NCBI GenBank assembly: GCA_964473715.1
Contig: CAYYQC010000014.1
Coordinates: 1-23,846, forward strand
Reading direction: 5' to 3'
Length of the DNA stretch: 23,846 nt
Source of the DNA: 2-12-FULL-41-16 sp964473715
GTDB taxonomy: Bacteria > Patescibacteriota > Patescibacteriia > Magasanikbacterales > UBA922
Shown: piece after piece, positions 6,894 through 13,002 of the stretch
Position numbering within the stretch: position 1 is the stretch's first letter
Layout of the letters: every line of letters starts with the position of its first letter
The notes under the pieces: generated by a model
Databases searched by the model: none
Seen by the model: the letters and a program-made list of their open reading frames with translations, nothing else
Told to the model about the DNA's origin: nothing
Position numbers and translations under genes: made by a program

Positions 6894-7424
6894 TTAGTTA
6901 AATATTTGAAACCCACCACCAGTTTCAATCTTAACCGCTTTTTGATAAGCCTGTCTTGCTGTTAGTTTTTTCACTAATAAAAAGTAGTAAAAGTTTACCA
7001 CAAACAAAAGCGCGATATCGCCCTCAGGATAACCTTTTGGAGCAATGTACGCTTTGGCCCCACCGTTTAGGAATGCCTTGGCAAAAATTTGCTTTCCAGT
7101 GACACAGCCCGTACTCAATACTGTCTGGCCCTTTAAGCGAACCAGCCCTTTAACATCAGAGGGACTGAGGAAGGAAGAAAATGGCTCATTTTTTGCGATT
7201 TGAGGGGCTAATTCAGGTAAGACGATACCTTTACTAGTCCCGTGACAAGTAATAAGAATTTGCGATGACAAACACTCAGGTTCTCTGAAGAGCTGAGCCA
7301 GATCAGAACCTTTCCCAATTAAATGCAAATTAACCCTAACCCCCCACCGCTCCAAGCAAGCACGGACTGCCAAAGCTTCCATTTCATCGTCAATAACTAT
7401 CAAATCAAGAATGGGTTTAATCAT
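6894..7424 (-). CDS. Small CHAT-like (caspase-fold) protease
   Basis: 176 aa, essentially one domain. The segment ILITCHGTSKGIVLPEL places H61 after a hydrophobic strand, and TVLSTGCVTG places C107 after another, matching the His-Gly and Cys positions of CHAT peptidases. The following GGAKAYIAPKGYPEGDIALLFVVNFYYFLLVKKLTARQAYQKA matches the usual end of the fold, where a new strand and a helix with FY and repeated AL/QA turns occur. CHAT proteases are cysteine proteases used in several bacterial immune systems. Here there is no fused sensor or repeat domain. It is the promoter-proximal gene of a pair with the NYN ribonuclease. The assignment rests on motif pattern; activity is untested. Confidence 0.75.
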   Translation of the reverse strand: MIKPILDLIVIDDEMEALAVRACLERWGVRVNLHLIGKGSDLAQLFREPECLSSQILITCHGTSKGIVLPELAPQIAKNEPFSSFLSPSDVKGLVRLKGQTVLSTGCVTGKQIFAKAFLNGGAKAYIAPKGYPEGDIALLFVVNFYYFLLVKKLTARQAYQKAVKIETGGGFQIFN

Positions 7425-7455
7425 AAGAATTTAATTTTGGTCAATTTATTGTCTA

Positions 7456-7483
7456 ATTATAGCAGAAATTGGCCTGATGTAAA
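7456..7483 (-). promoter_or_regulatory. Promoter of the CHAT-NYN gene pair
   Basis: On the minus strand TTTACA (7478-7483) and TATAAT (7456-7461) are 16 bp apart, giving a predicted leader of roughly 25 bases before ATG at 7424. Confidence 0.65.
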
Positions 7484-7589
7484 CTTAATTTCCTTTGGAA
7501 AATTCTGTCTTTTTCTGCCAGCCAATCATTTAAAAATTAAGTTTAAAATTCCTAGTTTTTCCGATAGCCACTACCGACCTTTTCTGACA

Positions 7590-7612
7590 ACCATTTTTAA
7601 GAAAAAAATGGT
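7590..7612. promoter_or_regulatory. Hairpin upstream of the PD-(D/E)XK-like gene
   Basis: ACCATTTTT (7590-7598) and AAAAATGGT (7604-7612) form a perfect 9-bp inverted repeat. TATTAT, a possible -10, begins at its last base and the gene starts at 7636. It could be an operator; as RNA its flank has no T run of terminator type. Confidence 0.4.
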
Positions 7613-7635
7613 ATTATTATAAAACTAACATTTAT

Positions 7636-9078
7636 ATGACTGAGATTAAAAAGAGCAGAGGAACCACTGATTCCGAAAAATACCTAGCCCAACTAGCTGA
7701 TCACACCTTCCTGAATCTCTGGGCCTATCCTAATGTATATCGGGACGTGGTTGTTAATGGCCAAAGCGCAGGCAAAGAACTGTGTGATTTATTAGTTGTC
7801 TGTGGAAATCACGTGATAATATTTAGTGACAAAAAAGTTCAATGGCAGGAAGGTAAGGGCACAGATTTAGCTTGGGCACGCTGGTATAAACGGGCGGTTA
7901 GGGATTCTGCAACTCAACTTCGTGGTGCAGAAAGATGGATTGCGCAATATCCTGAAAGAATTTTTCTTGATGAAACGTGCCAACAACCTTTACCTATCAG
8001 ACTTCCACCACCATCCGTACGCAAAGTACATTTGATAGCTGTTGCGTTAGGTGCAGGTCAAGCCTGTAGTGAGTTTTTTTGTGGTGACAGCGGGAGCTTT
8101 ATGATTCGCCCAAGTCTAATGGCTGATTCACATTTTGACTCAGCAAGCCAAACATATTCTCCATTTACCTTTGGAGACGTTGAGCCAAATGGTTCTCTTA
8201 TACACGTTGTAGATGATGTGACCTTGGATATTCTAATGAAGGAACTTGATACAGTCACAGACTTCACTGACTATCTGGAACGAAAGGCAAAATTCATTCG
8301 GTCTGGTAATCTCATTCAAGCCGCTGGAGAGGAAGAATTACTTGCTTTTTATTTGACCCACACAGGAGCCGATGGCAGACACGATTTTGTCCATCCAACG
8401 AATCGCCCAATGAGCCCTGATGACAAAGTTGCATTTGACCAGGGATTCTACGCGGGGATGCTTGCTAACCCGCAATATATAGAGAAAAAGAAGGCTGACC
8501 AAAATTCTTACATATGGGACAGTCTAATTGAAGCGTTCACTGATCATATGCTTGCTGGAACTACGCTAACCCCAGATGGTACTGCTTTTGAAATAGGCCC
8601 ACACGAAGTTGGTGTACGCCATATGGCTCTAGAATCACGTTTGGCACGACGCGTGCTTGGTGAAAACATTCTTAAAATCCTTAATAATCGCACCAAAAAT
8701 AGAAATTTTGGTTGTACATTACCGCCAGTAGACGCCACTGAAGGTCTAGCCTATGGCTTTATGACACTTGCCCACCCTAAGACAAAATTAGCAGGGGGCT
8801 ACGAACAATACAGACGGGTTCGCAGCACAATGTTGCAAACTTATTGCTTTGGTATTTTAAAACAATATCCAAATCTCAAGCGGATCATAGCTGTAGCCAC
8901 AGAACCAATTCCTGGTCCTGGCGATCCGCCAGAGACTTCTGAAGATATGATCACAGTTGAACAACCTAACTGGACACCTGAAATGGAAGCTGATCTTGAG
9001 CACGATTTAAAAAATTTCGGTATCTTGCAAGGAACGATCAATCCAAATTTTCAATCCATTACGGAGTACCCTGAGTAA
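7636..9078 (+). CDS. Large protein with possible PD-(D/E)XK nuclease N-terminus
   Basis: 480 aa. The N-terminus (about 10-75) reads SEKYLAQLADHTF...KELCDLLVVCGNHVIIFSDKKVQW. An early E14, then D51 in a hydrophobic strand, then D65-x-K67 at the end of the next strand fit the PD-(D/E)XK nuclease core. The long remainder (about 80-480) is mixed alpha/beta and not recognised; it ends with an acidic, proline-rich tail (about 435-480). ATG at 7636 is chosen from the start of good coding sequence; no Shine-Dalgarno is present. It stands alone between the CHAT pair and the 134-aa gene. A nuclease role in defence fits the context but is inference. Confidence 0.7.
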   Translation: MTEIKKSRGTTDSEKYLAQLADHTFLNLWAYPNVYRDVVVNGQSAGKELCDLLVVCGNHVIIFSDKKVQWQEGKGTDLAWARWYKRAVRDSATQLRGAERWIAQYPERIFLDETCQQPLPIRLPPPSVRKVHLIAVALGAGQACSEFFCGDSGSFMIRPSLMADSHFDSASQTYSPFTFGDVEPNGSLIHVVDDVTLDILMKELDTVTDFTDYLERKAKFIRSGNLIQAAGEEELLAFYLTHTGADGRHDFVHPTNRPMSPDDKVAFDQGFYAGMLANPQYIEKKKADQNSYIWDSLIEAFTDHMLAGTTLTPDGTAFEIGPHEVGVRHMALESRLARRVLGENILKILNNRTKNRNFGCTLPPVDATEGLAYGFMTLAHPKTKLAGGYEQYRRVRSTMLQTYCFGILKQYPNLKRIIAVATEPIPGPGDPPETSEDMITVEQPNWTPEMEADLEHDLKNFGILQGTINPNFQSITEYPE

Positions 9079-9221
9079 TAAACCGAAACTAAAATTAGGG
9101 CCTACTATTCACAAAGTAACCCTAGTATATAAAAAGTTGGTGTTAATAAATATATTGGCAAATATCCATATCACCCCTTACATCCCCAGGATTGCTAGGT
9201 AATAATTATAGAGAAATTTGT

Positions 9222-9253
9222 AATATATTTGGCTAAGATTAGCCAAATATATT
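9222..9253. repeat. Near-perfect 32-bp palindrome
   Basis: Two perfect 15-bp arms (9222-9236 and 9239-9253) surround GA. The core reads GGCTAAGATTAGCC with AT-rich outer arms. It lies in the 285-bp gap between two plus-strand genes, about 75 bp before the promoter of the second. It could terminate transcription, bind a regulator, or be a recombination site. Confidence 0.7.
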
Positions 9254-9325
9254 TAAGTAGAGGTACATCTAAAATAATTAATTTACTCCTTACAAGGCAC
9301 ACTTAGCTATGACCTTTAACAGGCA

Positions 9326-9354
9326 TTGACATACTTGTAATAGTCCGATATACT
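9326..9354 (+). promoter_or_regulatory. Consensus promoter giving a near-leaderless transcript
   Basis: TTGACA (9326-9331) and TATACT (9349-9354) are exactly 17 bp apart. Transcription should begin near 9361, only a few bases before ATG at 9364. Confidence 0.85.
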
Positions 9355-9363
9355 GGGCTAAGT

Positions 9364-9768
9364 ATGATTAATAATCCAATTCAAAAGCCGAATTTAAAGA
9401 CCTGGTTAAAAGCCCTAGAGGCTCAAAAGGCACTAATTGATAAGCAGATTGAACACGTCCGCGGTCTTTTAGAATTAGAAAATGGATTAGAAAAAAAACC
9501 AGTTAAAACACGCAATCGACCGAAATCAAAAGAAACTATCGTGTTTGAAGGACAATTAAAAAATATTTTTGCTAAGAATGGGCAAAATGAACTTAAGTTT
9601 GGTCAATTATTAGATGAAGCAAAGATATTATACCCAGAATCACAAGAAAGCAAAGTGCGTAGTAGAATTATTCATTTACAACGATCTGGCTTCATTACCC
9701 GTGGAGAAAGCTACGGGTTCTATAAACTAGCATCCGAAGCCAGGGAGGGAGAAAAGTTTGTTGAGTAA
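9364..9768 (+). CDS. Small protein with coiled coil and likely winged-helix end
   Basis: 134 aa. Residues 10-42 form a charged helix (LKTWLKALEAQKALIDKQIE...) likely to be a coiled coil. A basic linker follows (about 46-57, KPVKTRNRPKSK). The C-terminal part (about 60-125) has a helix, a second helix containing KVRSRIIHLQRSGFI and a short hairpin ending GESYGFYKLA, like a small winged-helix domain. It may bind DNA as a dimer. It has the best promoter in the accessory region and an essentially leaderless start, and is followed at once by a long hairpin structure. Family unknown. Confidence 0.75.
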   Translation: MINNPIQKPNLKTWLKALEAQKALIDKQIEHVRGLLELENGLEKKPVKTRNRPKSKETIVFEGQLKNIFAKNGQNELKFGQLLDEAKILYPESQESKVRSRIIHLQRSGFITRGESYGFYKLASEAREGEKFVE

Positions 9769-9770
9769 CA

Positions 9771-9871
9771 AAAAACCCCTTAGTGTAGAGCGGGAAAAAC
9801 TAGGGAAAGCAAGCTTGATGCTTAGCTAACATAACTAGTTTCAGGGTCCTTCTCTACACTAAGAGGTTTTT
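9771..9871 (+). terminator. Long nested hairpin after the 134-aa gene
   Basis: Two 20-base arms (9771-9790 and 9852-9871) match at 19 positions; they begin with five A and end with five T, as in a bidirectional terminator. The 61-base interior folds further: AAACTAG/CTAGTTT (9797-9803 with 9835-9841) and AAGCA/TGCTT (9807-9811 with 9819-9823). The large interior is unusual for a terminator and could be a small RNA or a recombination or replication hairpin. Confidence 0.6.
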
Positions 9872-10188
9872 ATCAAATATGTTGTCCGAACCTATTTATA
9901 TAGGTTACTCTTACAGTATACTATTCTAGGGATTTTTTGTATACAGGTTTGGTATACAAACCTGTTTCTATACCAAAAATTAGCATACCCTTAACACGGT
10001 GTCAAATTTGTCCCCACAGAAGAAGTAGCGTGCGCAGACTCTAAGCCTGAGTGATATCAAACCAGCAACAACTAGGACTGGAAACAGCACCTTAGTATGG
10101 TGAATTTACTTGAAAATAAAACTACAAAATAAGCTAACAGTTAATAGCGATTTGAGTTCTAACTTCCAGTACTAATGAGCTCAGAGAA
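9872..10188. other. Non-coding stretch with several small hairpins
   Basis: No convincing gene is present. AACCTAT/ATAGGTT (near 9886-9903) is a small hairpin. ACAGGTTTG (9943-9951) and CAAACCTGT (9957-9965) make a perfect 9-bp stem, with GTATAC on both sides of its left arm. From about 10020 on, short stems such as CACC/GGTG and GCTA/TAGC appear, and the stretch runs into the first copy of the 3' repeat. It may encode a small RNA ending in that terminator or hold the remains of a lost gene. Confidence 0.45.
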
Positions 10189-10217
10189 AATAAGGCTTAA
10201 TAGAGCCTTATTTTTTT
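10155..10217 (+). repeat. 3' repeat, copy 1, with terminator
   Basis: Bases 10155-10198 match 11013-11056 at 43 of 44 positions. The copy includes the conserved TACTAA and a GAGTTC...GAGCTC pair able to form a hairpin, then the terminator stem AATAAGGCT/AGCCTTATT (10189-10197 with 10204-10212) and a T run. Terminator loops differ between copies, which argues that the upstream part is what is conserved. No intact gene precedes this copy. Confidence 0.8.
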
Positions 10218-10293
10218 ATTACCCCTAAGGGTAAGTCGAACTGGAATTTAAAAATTGTTTGTGTTAGAGTTTATGTATTATTAAATTCAATAT

Positions 10294-10998
10294 ATGACAG
10301 AAGGTCAAGAAGGTCATTTTATACCTCCCTCAGAAAAAAATGTATCTGTTGAAGTATTGCATTTGCCTGAAGTAAGAGTAAGCTCGGCGTCGTTTACCCT
10401 TATTCAAGATAGTGCTGGGAAATACGCACTTTTAATTAATAAAAATCGCGCTAAAAAAGGCGAGTTACTGTTAACGCCAATTGGCGGAGCGATTGAAGGC
10501 ACAAAAGAAGGGTTACAGGAATTGCAGAATATTTTGGGAATTGACCCAAGTGCTTTTGAAAAAGGAAATGATTTACGTTTCAAAATGCCTGGGGCGAGGG
10601 CAAATGAGTACCGGGAATGGTTTTTGAATGGAAAAGGCAGAGAAACTGATCCAAGCAGAGAAGTTGTGGAAGAATTAGTTGAAGAGTCAGGATTACTCAC
10701 AACCGAGGAATTGGAAAGTTTAAGATGTAATCACGCTGGCTATAATACTGAGCTGGAGGAAACTACTCGGACTGGGCAAGAAGGTCAAGTCACACTTCGC
10801 TTGTTAGAAATTTTTCGTGCTGAGCTTAGCCCTGAAATTATTGGTAAACTTCAGGAACTTGCAACAAAACCTGATTCATTAGTACATTTTGTTTCCGATG
10901 AAGAAATTATTGCGGGACAATCTGCTGAGGGTGTAAAAATTGGAGCTGTCTCCAAAAACCTACTTAATCCAAAAGATACGATTGAGGCCTTTAACTAA
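10294..10998 (+). CDS. Nudix protein resembling the SMODS-associated type
   Basis: 234 aa. A strand with KYALLINKNRAKKGELLLTP leads into the Nudix-like PIGGAIEG (62-69). A long insert then carries NDLRF (92-96) and REWF (107-110), followed by GRE (115-117) and the Nudix helix EELVEESGL (126-134). This order of GG loop, DLR, WF, RE and EEL is what I know from SMODS-associated NUDIX proteins, found beside CBASS-type nucleotide-signalling systems. Nudix enzymes hydrolyse nucleoside diphosphate-linked compounds. No cyclase is visible in this window. A leaderless start is likely (-10 TATTAT near 10275). The 3' repeat copy 2 follows within 15 bases of the stop. Substrate unknown. Confidence 0.75.
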   Translation: MTEGQEGHFIPPSEKNVSVEVLHLPEVRVSSASFTLIQDSAGKYALLINKNRAKKGELLLTPIGGAIEGTKEGLQELQNILGIDPSAFEKGNDLRFKMPGARANEYREWFLNGKGRETDPSREVVEELVEESGLLTTEELESLRCNHAGYNTELEETTRTGQEGQVTLRLLEIFRAELSPEIIGKLQELATKPDSLVHFVSDEEIIAGQSAEGVKIGAVSKNLLNPKDTIEAFN

Positions 10999-11012
10999 GT
11001 CAGGTCCAATAC

Positions 11013-11073
11013 AGTTCTGACTTCCAGTACTAATGAGCTCAGAGAAAATAAGGCTTTCAAGGCCTTATTTTTT
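11013..11073 (+). repeat. 3' repeat, copy 2, with terminator
   Basis: Nearly identical to copy 1 over 44 bases. The terminator is AAAATAAGGC/GCCTTATTTT (11045-11054 with 11062-11071). It lies 14 bases after the stop of the Nudix gene. Right after it comes TGTTAGAGTTT (11075-11085), which also occurs ahead of the Nudix gene (10262-10272), so repeat plus promoter box may have been copied as a unit. Confidence 0.8.
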
Positions 11074-11109
11074 ATGTTAGAGTTTCTCTACATTAACTTA
11101 AATTTAAAT

Positions 11110-11436
11110 ATGGACTTCAAAGAACTCTCTGACCGCGCCCTCAAAATCCGTGAACAATACTCAGTGTTAGAAACCAAAAAATACGGCAAGCAGTGGTCGC
11201 CCTCACAGATCATGGCGGGCTTTGTGGGCGATGTTGGTGACCTAAGTAAGCTCACTATGGCCAAAGACGGGGTTCGAGCGATTGACGATGTTGACGAAAA
11301 AATTGCCCATGAATTAGCCGATTGCCTCTGGTCAGTTATCGTACTTGCCAACAAATATAATGTTGATTTAGAAAAATCTTTCCTCACGACCATGGATTTA
11401 CTCGAAAATAGAATTACCCAAGAAACTAACAACTAG
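11110..11436 (+). CDS. MazG-like NTP pyrophosphohydrolase
   Basis: 108 aa from ATG at 11110. Four helices are apparent, with the metal-binding residues of the all-alpha NTP-PPase fold in GDVGDLSK (40-47, D41 and D44) and HELADCLWSVIVLA (67-80, E68 and D71). MazG-like enzymes convert NTPs or dNTPs to monophosphates, lowering alarmone or damaged nucleotide levels. An ATG at 11074 is in frame but lies inside the promoter-like TGTTAGAGTTT box, so it is rejected. It is followed by the third 3' repeat copy. Pairing with the Nudix protein suggests nucleotide clean-up. Confidence 0.88.
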   Translation: MDFKELSDRALKIREQYSVLETKKYGKQWSPSQIMAGFVGDVGDLSKLTMAKDGVRAIDDVDEKIAHELADCLWSVIVLANKYNVDLEKSFLTTMDLLENRITQETNN

Positions 11437-11441
11437 TAACA

Positions 11442-11507
11442 ATTTGAGCTCTGACTTATATTACTAACGAACTTATATAAAAACAAGGCCCAAAAGGCCT
11501 TGTTTTT
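11442..11507 (+). repeat. 3' repeat, copy 3, with bidirectional terminator
   Basis: A more diverged copy: it keeps TTTGAG, TCTGACTT, TACTAA and AAGGC in the same order and spacing as copies 1 and 2. The terminator is a perfect 12-bp stem (11479-11490 with 11496-11507, loop CAAAA) with A5 and T5 flanks. It ends the MazG gene and also serves the convergent PspC gene. Confidence 0.75.
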
Positions 11508-11521
11508 ATATTTTTTAAACC

Positions 11522-11725
11522 TTAGCTTGGAAGTCCGGTTTTTTGTTCTGGAATAATAAATGCTCCAAGCACATACACCAATAGAGCTGGAAAAACACCA
11601 GTAATTATAGACAGGAACGCTACCACCAAACGAACAATGGTTGGGTCAATCTCCGCATATTCAGCTACACCGCCACAAATACCAGCTACCATTTTATCAG
11701 TTGTTGAACGATAGAGACGTTTCAT
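11522..11725 (-). CDS. PspC-domain membrane protein
   Basis: 67 aa: MKRLYRSTTDKMVAGICGGVAEYAEIDPT followed by one or two hydrophobic segments (IVRLVVAFLSIITGVFPALLVYVLGAFIIP). This is the complete PspC domain, with KMVAGICGG the typical N-terminal signature. PspC proteins sit in the inner membrane and are linked to envelope stress. It is the last gene of a three-gene minus-strand cluster of small membrane proteins. No Shine-Dalgarno is present. Confidence 0.93.
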   Translation of the reverse strand: MKRLYRSTTDKMVAGICGGVAEYAEIDPTIVRLVVAFLSIITGVFPALLVYVLGAFIIPEQKTGLPS

Positions 11726-11750
11726 ATTTATAAGATAAAATTTTTTCTAC

Positions 11751-11891
11751 TTACATTACTTTCTCACCTCTGATCACTTTTAGCAAGACCACGATAATCG
11801 CCACCACCAGTAAAACATGAATAAAACCACCCAGTGTATACGAAGTTACCAACCCTAGAATCCACAAAATAATTAGAACCAAAGACCTCAT
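11751..11891 (-). CDS. lmo0937-type (DUF5670) tiny membrane protein
   Basis: 46 aa, MRSLVLIILWILGLVTSYTLGG...HVLLVVAIIVVLLKVIRGEKVM. It has two hydrophobic helices separated by a GG turn, with a basic end. The pattern LGLVTSYTLGG...HVLLV-x-AI-V-L-VI-G matches the lmo0937 family. Its ATG overlaps the stop codon of the upstream DUF6122-like gene by one base (TAATG), which shows translational coupling. Function of the family is unknown. Confidence 0.88.
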   Translation of the reverse strand: MRSLVLIILWILGLVTSYTLGGFIHVLLVVAIIVVLLKVIRGEKVM

Positions 11892-12211
11892 TAAACAAAA
11901 CAATCAAAATAATCTAAAATTAAGTGTACAATAATTGCCGCAAAAAAATATTTATATTTTTTAGAAAATAAGCCGGCCACATACACAGGCCATACGTACC
12001 ACGAATGAAGTAGATGAAAATTAATACTACACCGTGCTGGATCATATATTGGGTTAGCCGACAAATGATCCAAGTCAATTAGTGAAGCTAACAGTAATTG
12101 AACACACACGTTTTTCCAGTTGAAAACGTGTTTTTTTATGTTTTGTTCATACCAATAAAAACCAGCTAGCAAAATACTGTTGGCCACTTGGTGGATAATA
12201 AAGTTAGGCAT
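11891..12211 (-). CDS. DUF6122-like integral membrane protein
   Basis: 106 aa with about three hydrophobic segments. The sequence has SLIDLDHLSANPIYDPARCSINFHLLHSW and ends HLILDYFDCF. The conserved D, H and C residues around a membrane helix fit DUF6122 and recall membrane-bound metal-dependent hydrolases, which use similar DH and HLxLD motifs. Activity is not shown. It opens the small membrane-protein cluster; a TATAAT (12226-12231, minus) lies about 15 bases before the ATG at 12211. Confidence 0.85.
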   Translation of the reverse strand: MPNFIIHQVANSILLAGFYWYEQNIKKHVFNWKNVCVQLLLASLIDLDHLSANPIYDPARCSINFHLLHSWYVWPVYVAGLFSKKYKYFFAAIIVHLILDYFDCFV

Positions 12212-12242
12212 ATTTTTGTAAACGAATTATATCATTTTTTAT

Positions 12243-12271
12243 TTGACTTTTTATCCTGTAGAGGGTAATTT
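12243..12271 (+). promoter_or_regulatory. Promoter of the HD-domain gene
   Basis: TTGACT (12243-12248) and TAATTT (12266-12271) are 17 bp apart. A GGAGG (12291-12295) then precedes the ATG at 12301; this is the only strong Shine-Dalgarno in the window. Confidence 0.6.
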
Positions 12272-12300
12272 GCTGAAACCATTCGCAACAGGAGGCAGAC

Positions 12301-12921
12301 ATGCAGGGCGTTTCTGCCTTGTTCAAAATAATCGCTGCAATCAAACGGGTAAAGAGGGACGCTTGGAAGCGTCGAGGTCACTGGCACGTGCCCGAATCAG
12401 AGAGTGTGGCCGACCACAGCTTTGGCGGTGCACTGAGTCTAGGCCTCGTTCTCTACACCCTAAAAATCCCGGGCATCGACCTCTTCAAAGTCGTACTGAT
12501 GTTTCTCATTCATGATCTTATCGAGGATAAGGTCACGGATATTAACATCTACAAAGAGAGGAATCTCAAAAAGCGCGCTCGTCTGATACGCAAAAAGAAG
12601 CGTCTCGAACGTGAGCGAATCGAACAGATTCGGATTGAGCTTGGACCCGTTATGGGCGAGCTGGTCTACCAACTCTGGCTAGAGTATGATGCGGGCACAA
12701 CTCCCGAGGCCAAGCTGGCCAAGGAGTTCGACAAGCTCGAAGTGCTCATGCAGGCCCTCGCGTACTGCGAAGAAGGCAACACGGTCAACATTTGGGAATT
12801 CTGGGGCAATGTCTGGCCACGTATTCACACACCCGAGATTCGGGAGTGGATACGGACAGAGATCTGTCCTCGAATTTTGGCGGTCGGCTTAACGCCACCA
12901 CCAGAAGGATTCCCAACATGA
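12301..12921 (+). CDS. HD-domain phosphohydrolase (YfbR/HDDC2-like)
   Basis: 206 aa. The HD residues are H35 (ESVADHSFGG region), the HD pair in FLIHDLIED, and a later acidic residue in KEFDKLEVLMQALAY, as in HD phosphohydrolases acting on deoxynucleoside monophosphates. A long basic helical insert (about residues 85-118, KKRARLIRKKKRLERERIEQ) separates the HD pair from the later part. Compared with all neighbours the gene is visibly GC-richer with many G/C third positions, and it alone has a strong Shine-Dalgarno. That points to acquisition from a different genome. It is flanked by a hairpin and a bidirectional terminator. Confidence 0.85.
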   Translation: MQGVSALFKIIAAIKRVKRDAWKRRGHWHVPESESVADHSFGGALSLGLVLYTLKIPGIDLFKVVLMFLIHDLIEDKVTDINIYKERNLKKRARLIRKKKRLERERIEQIRIELGPVMGELVYQLWLEYDAGTTPEAKLAKEFDKLEVLMQALAYCEEGNTVNIWEFWGNVWPRIHTPEIREWIRTEICPRILAVGLTPPPEGFPT

Positions 12922-12925
12922 GGAG

Positions 12926-12956
12926 GGCGTCTGCAGATTCGACAATCTGCCACGCC
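12926..12956 (+). other. Strong hairpin after the HD gene
   Basis: GGCGT/ACGCC (12926-12930 with 12952-12956) enclose GCAGATT/AATCTGC (12933-12939 with 12944-12950) around a CGAC loop. It lies just ahead of the terminator and is not itself followed by T. It could stabilise the mRNA 3' end or mark the edge of a transferred segment. Confidence 0.6.
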
Positions 12957-12987
12957 AAAAAACCATCTTTTATAAAGGTGGTTTTTT
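12957..12987. terminator. Bidirectional terminator between HD gene and helicase
   Basis: Arms 12957-12970 and 12974-12987 pair with one G-U position over a 3-base loop, with A6 on one side and T6 on the other. It serves the HD gene (plus) and the DEAD-box gene (minus). Confidence 0.85.
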
Positions 12988-13002
12988 GTTTAAAATGAAA
13001 TT

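Noticed and set aside
11074..11109. Earlier ATG for the MazG-like gene
   Set aside because: It overlaps a repeated promoter-like box and the T run of the preceding terminator.
10155..11507. attC integron sites
   Set aside because: The repeats are terminator-linked and lack the paired core sites of attC; no integron integrase is in the window.
12243..12515. Overlapping reading frame around the HD gene start
   Set aside because: It is in a different frame of a well-supported gene and begins at the promoter; no protein-like pattern.
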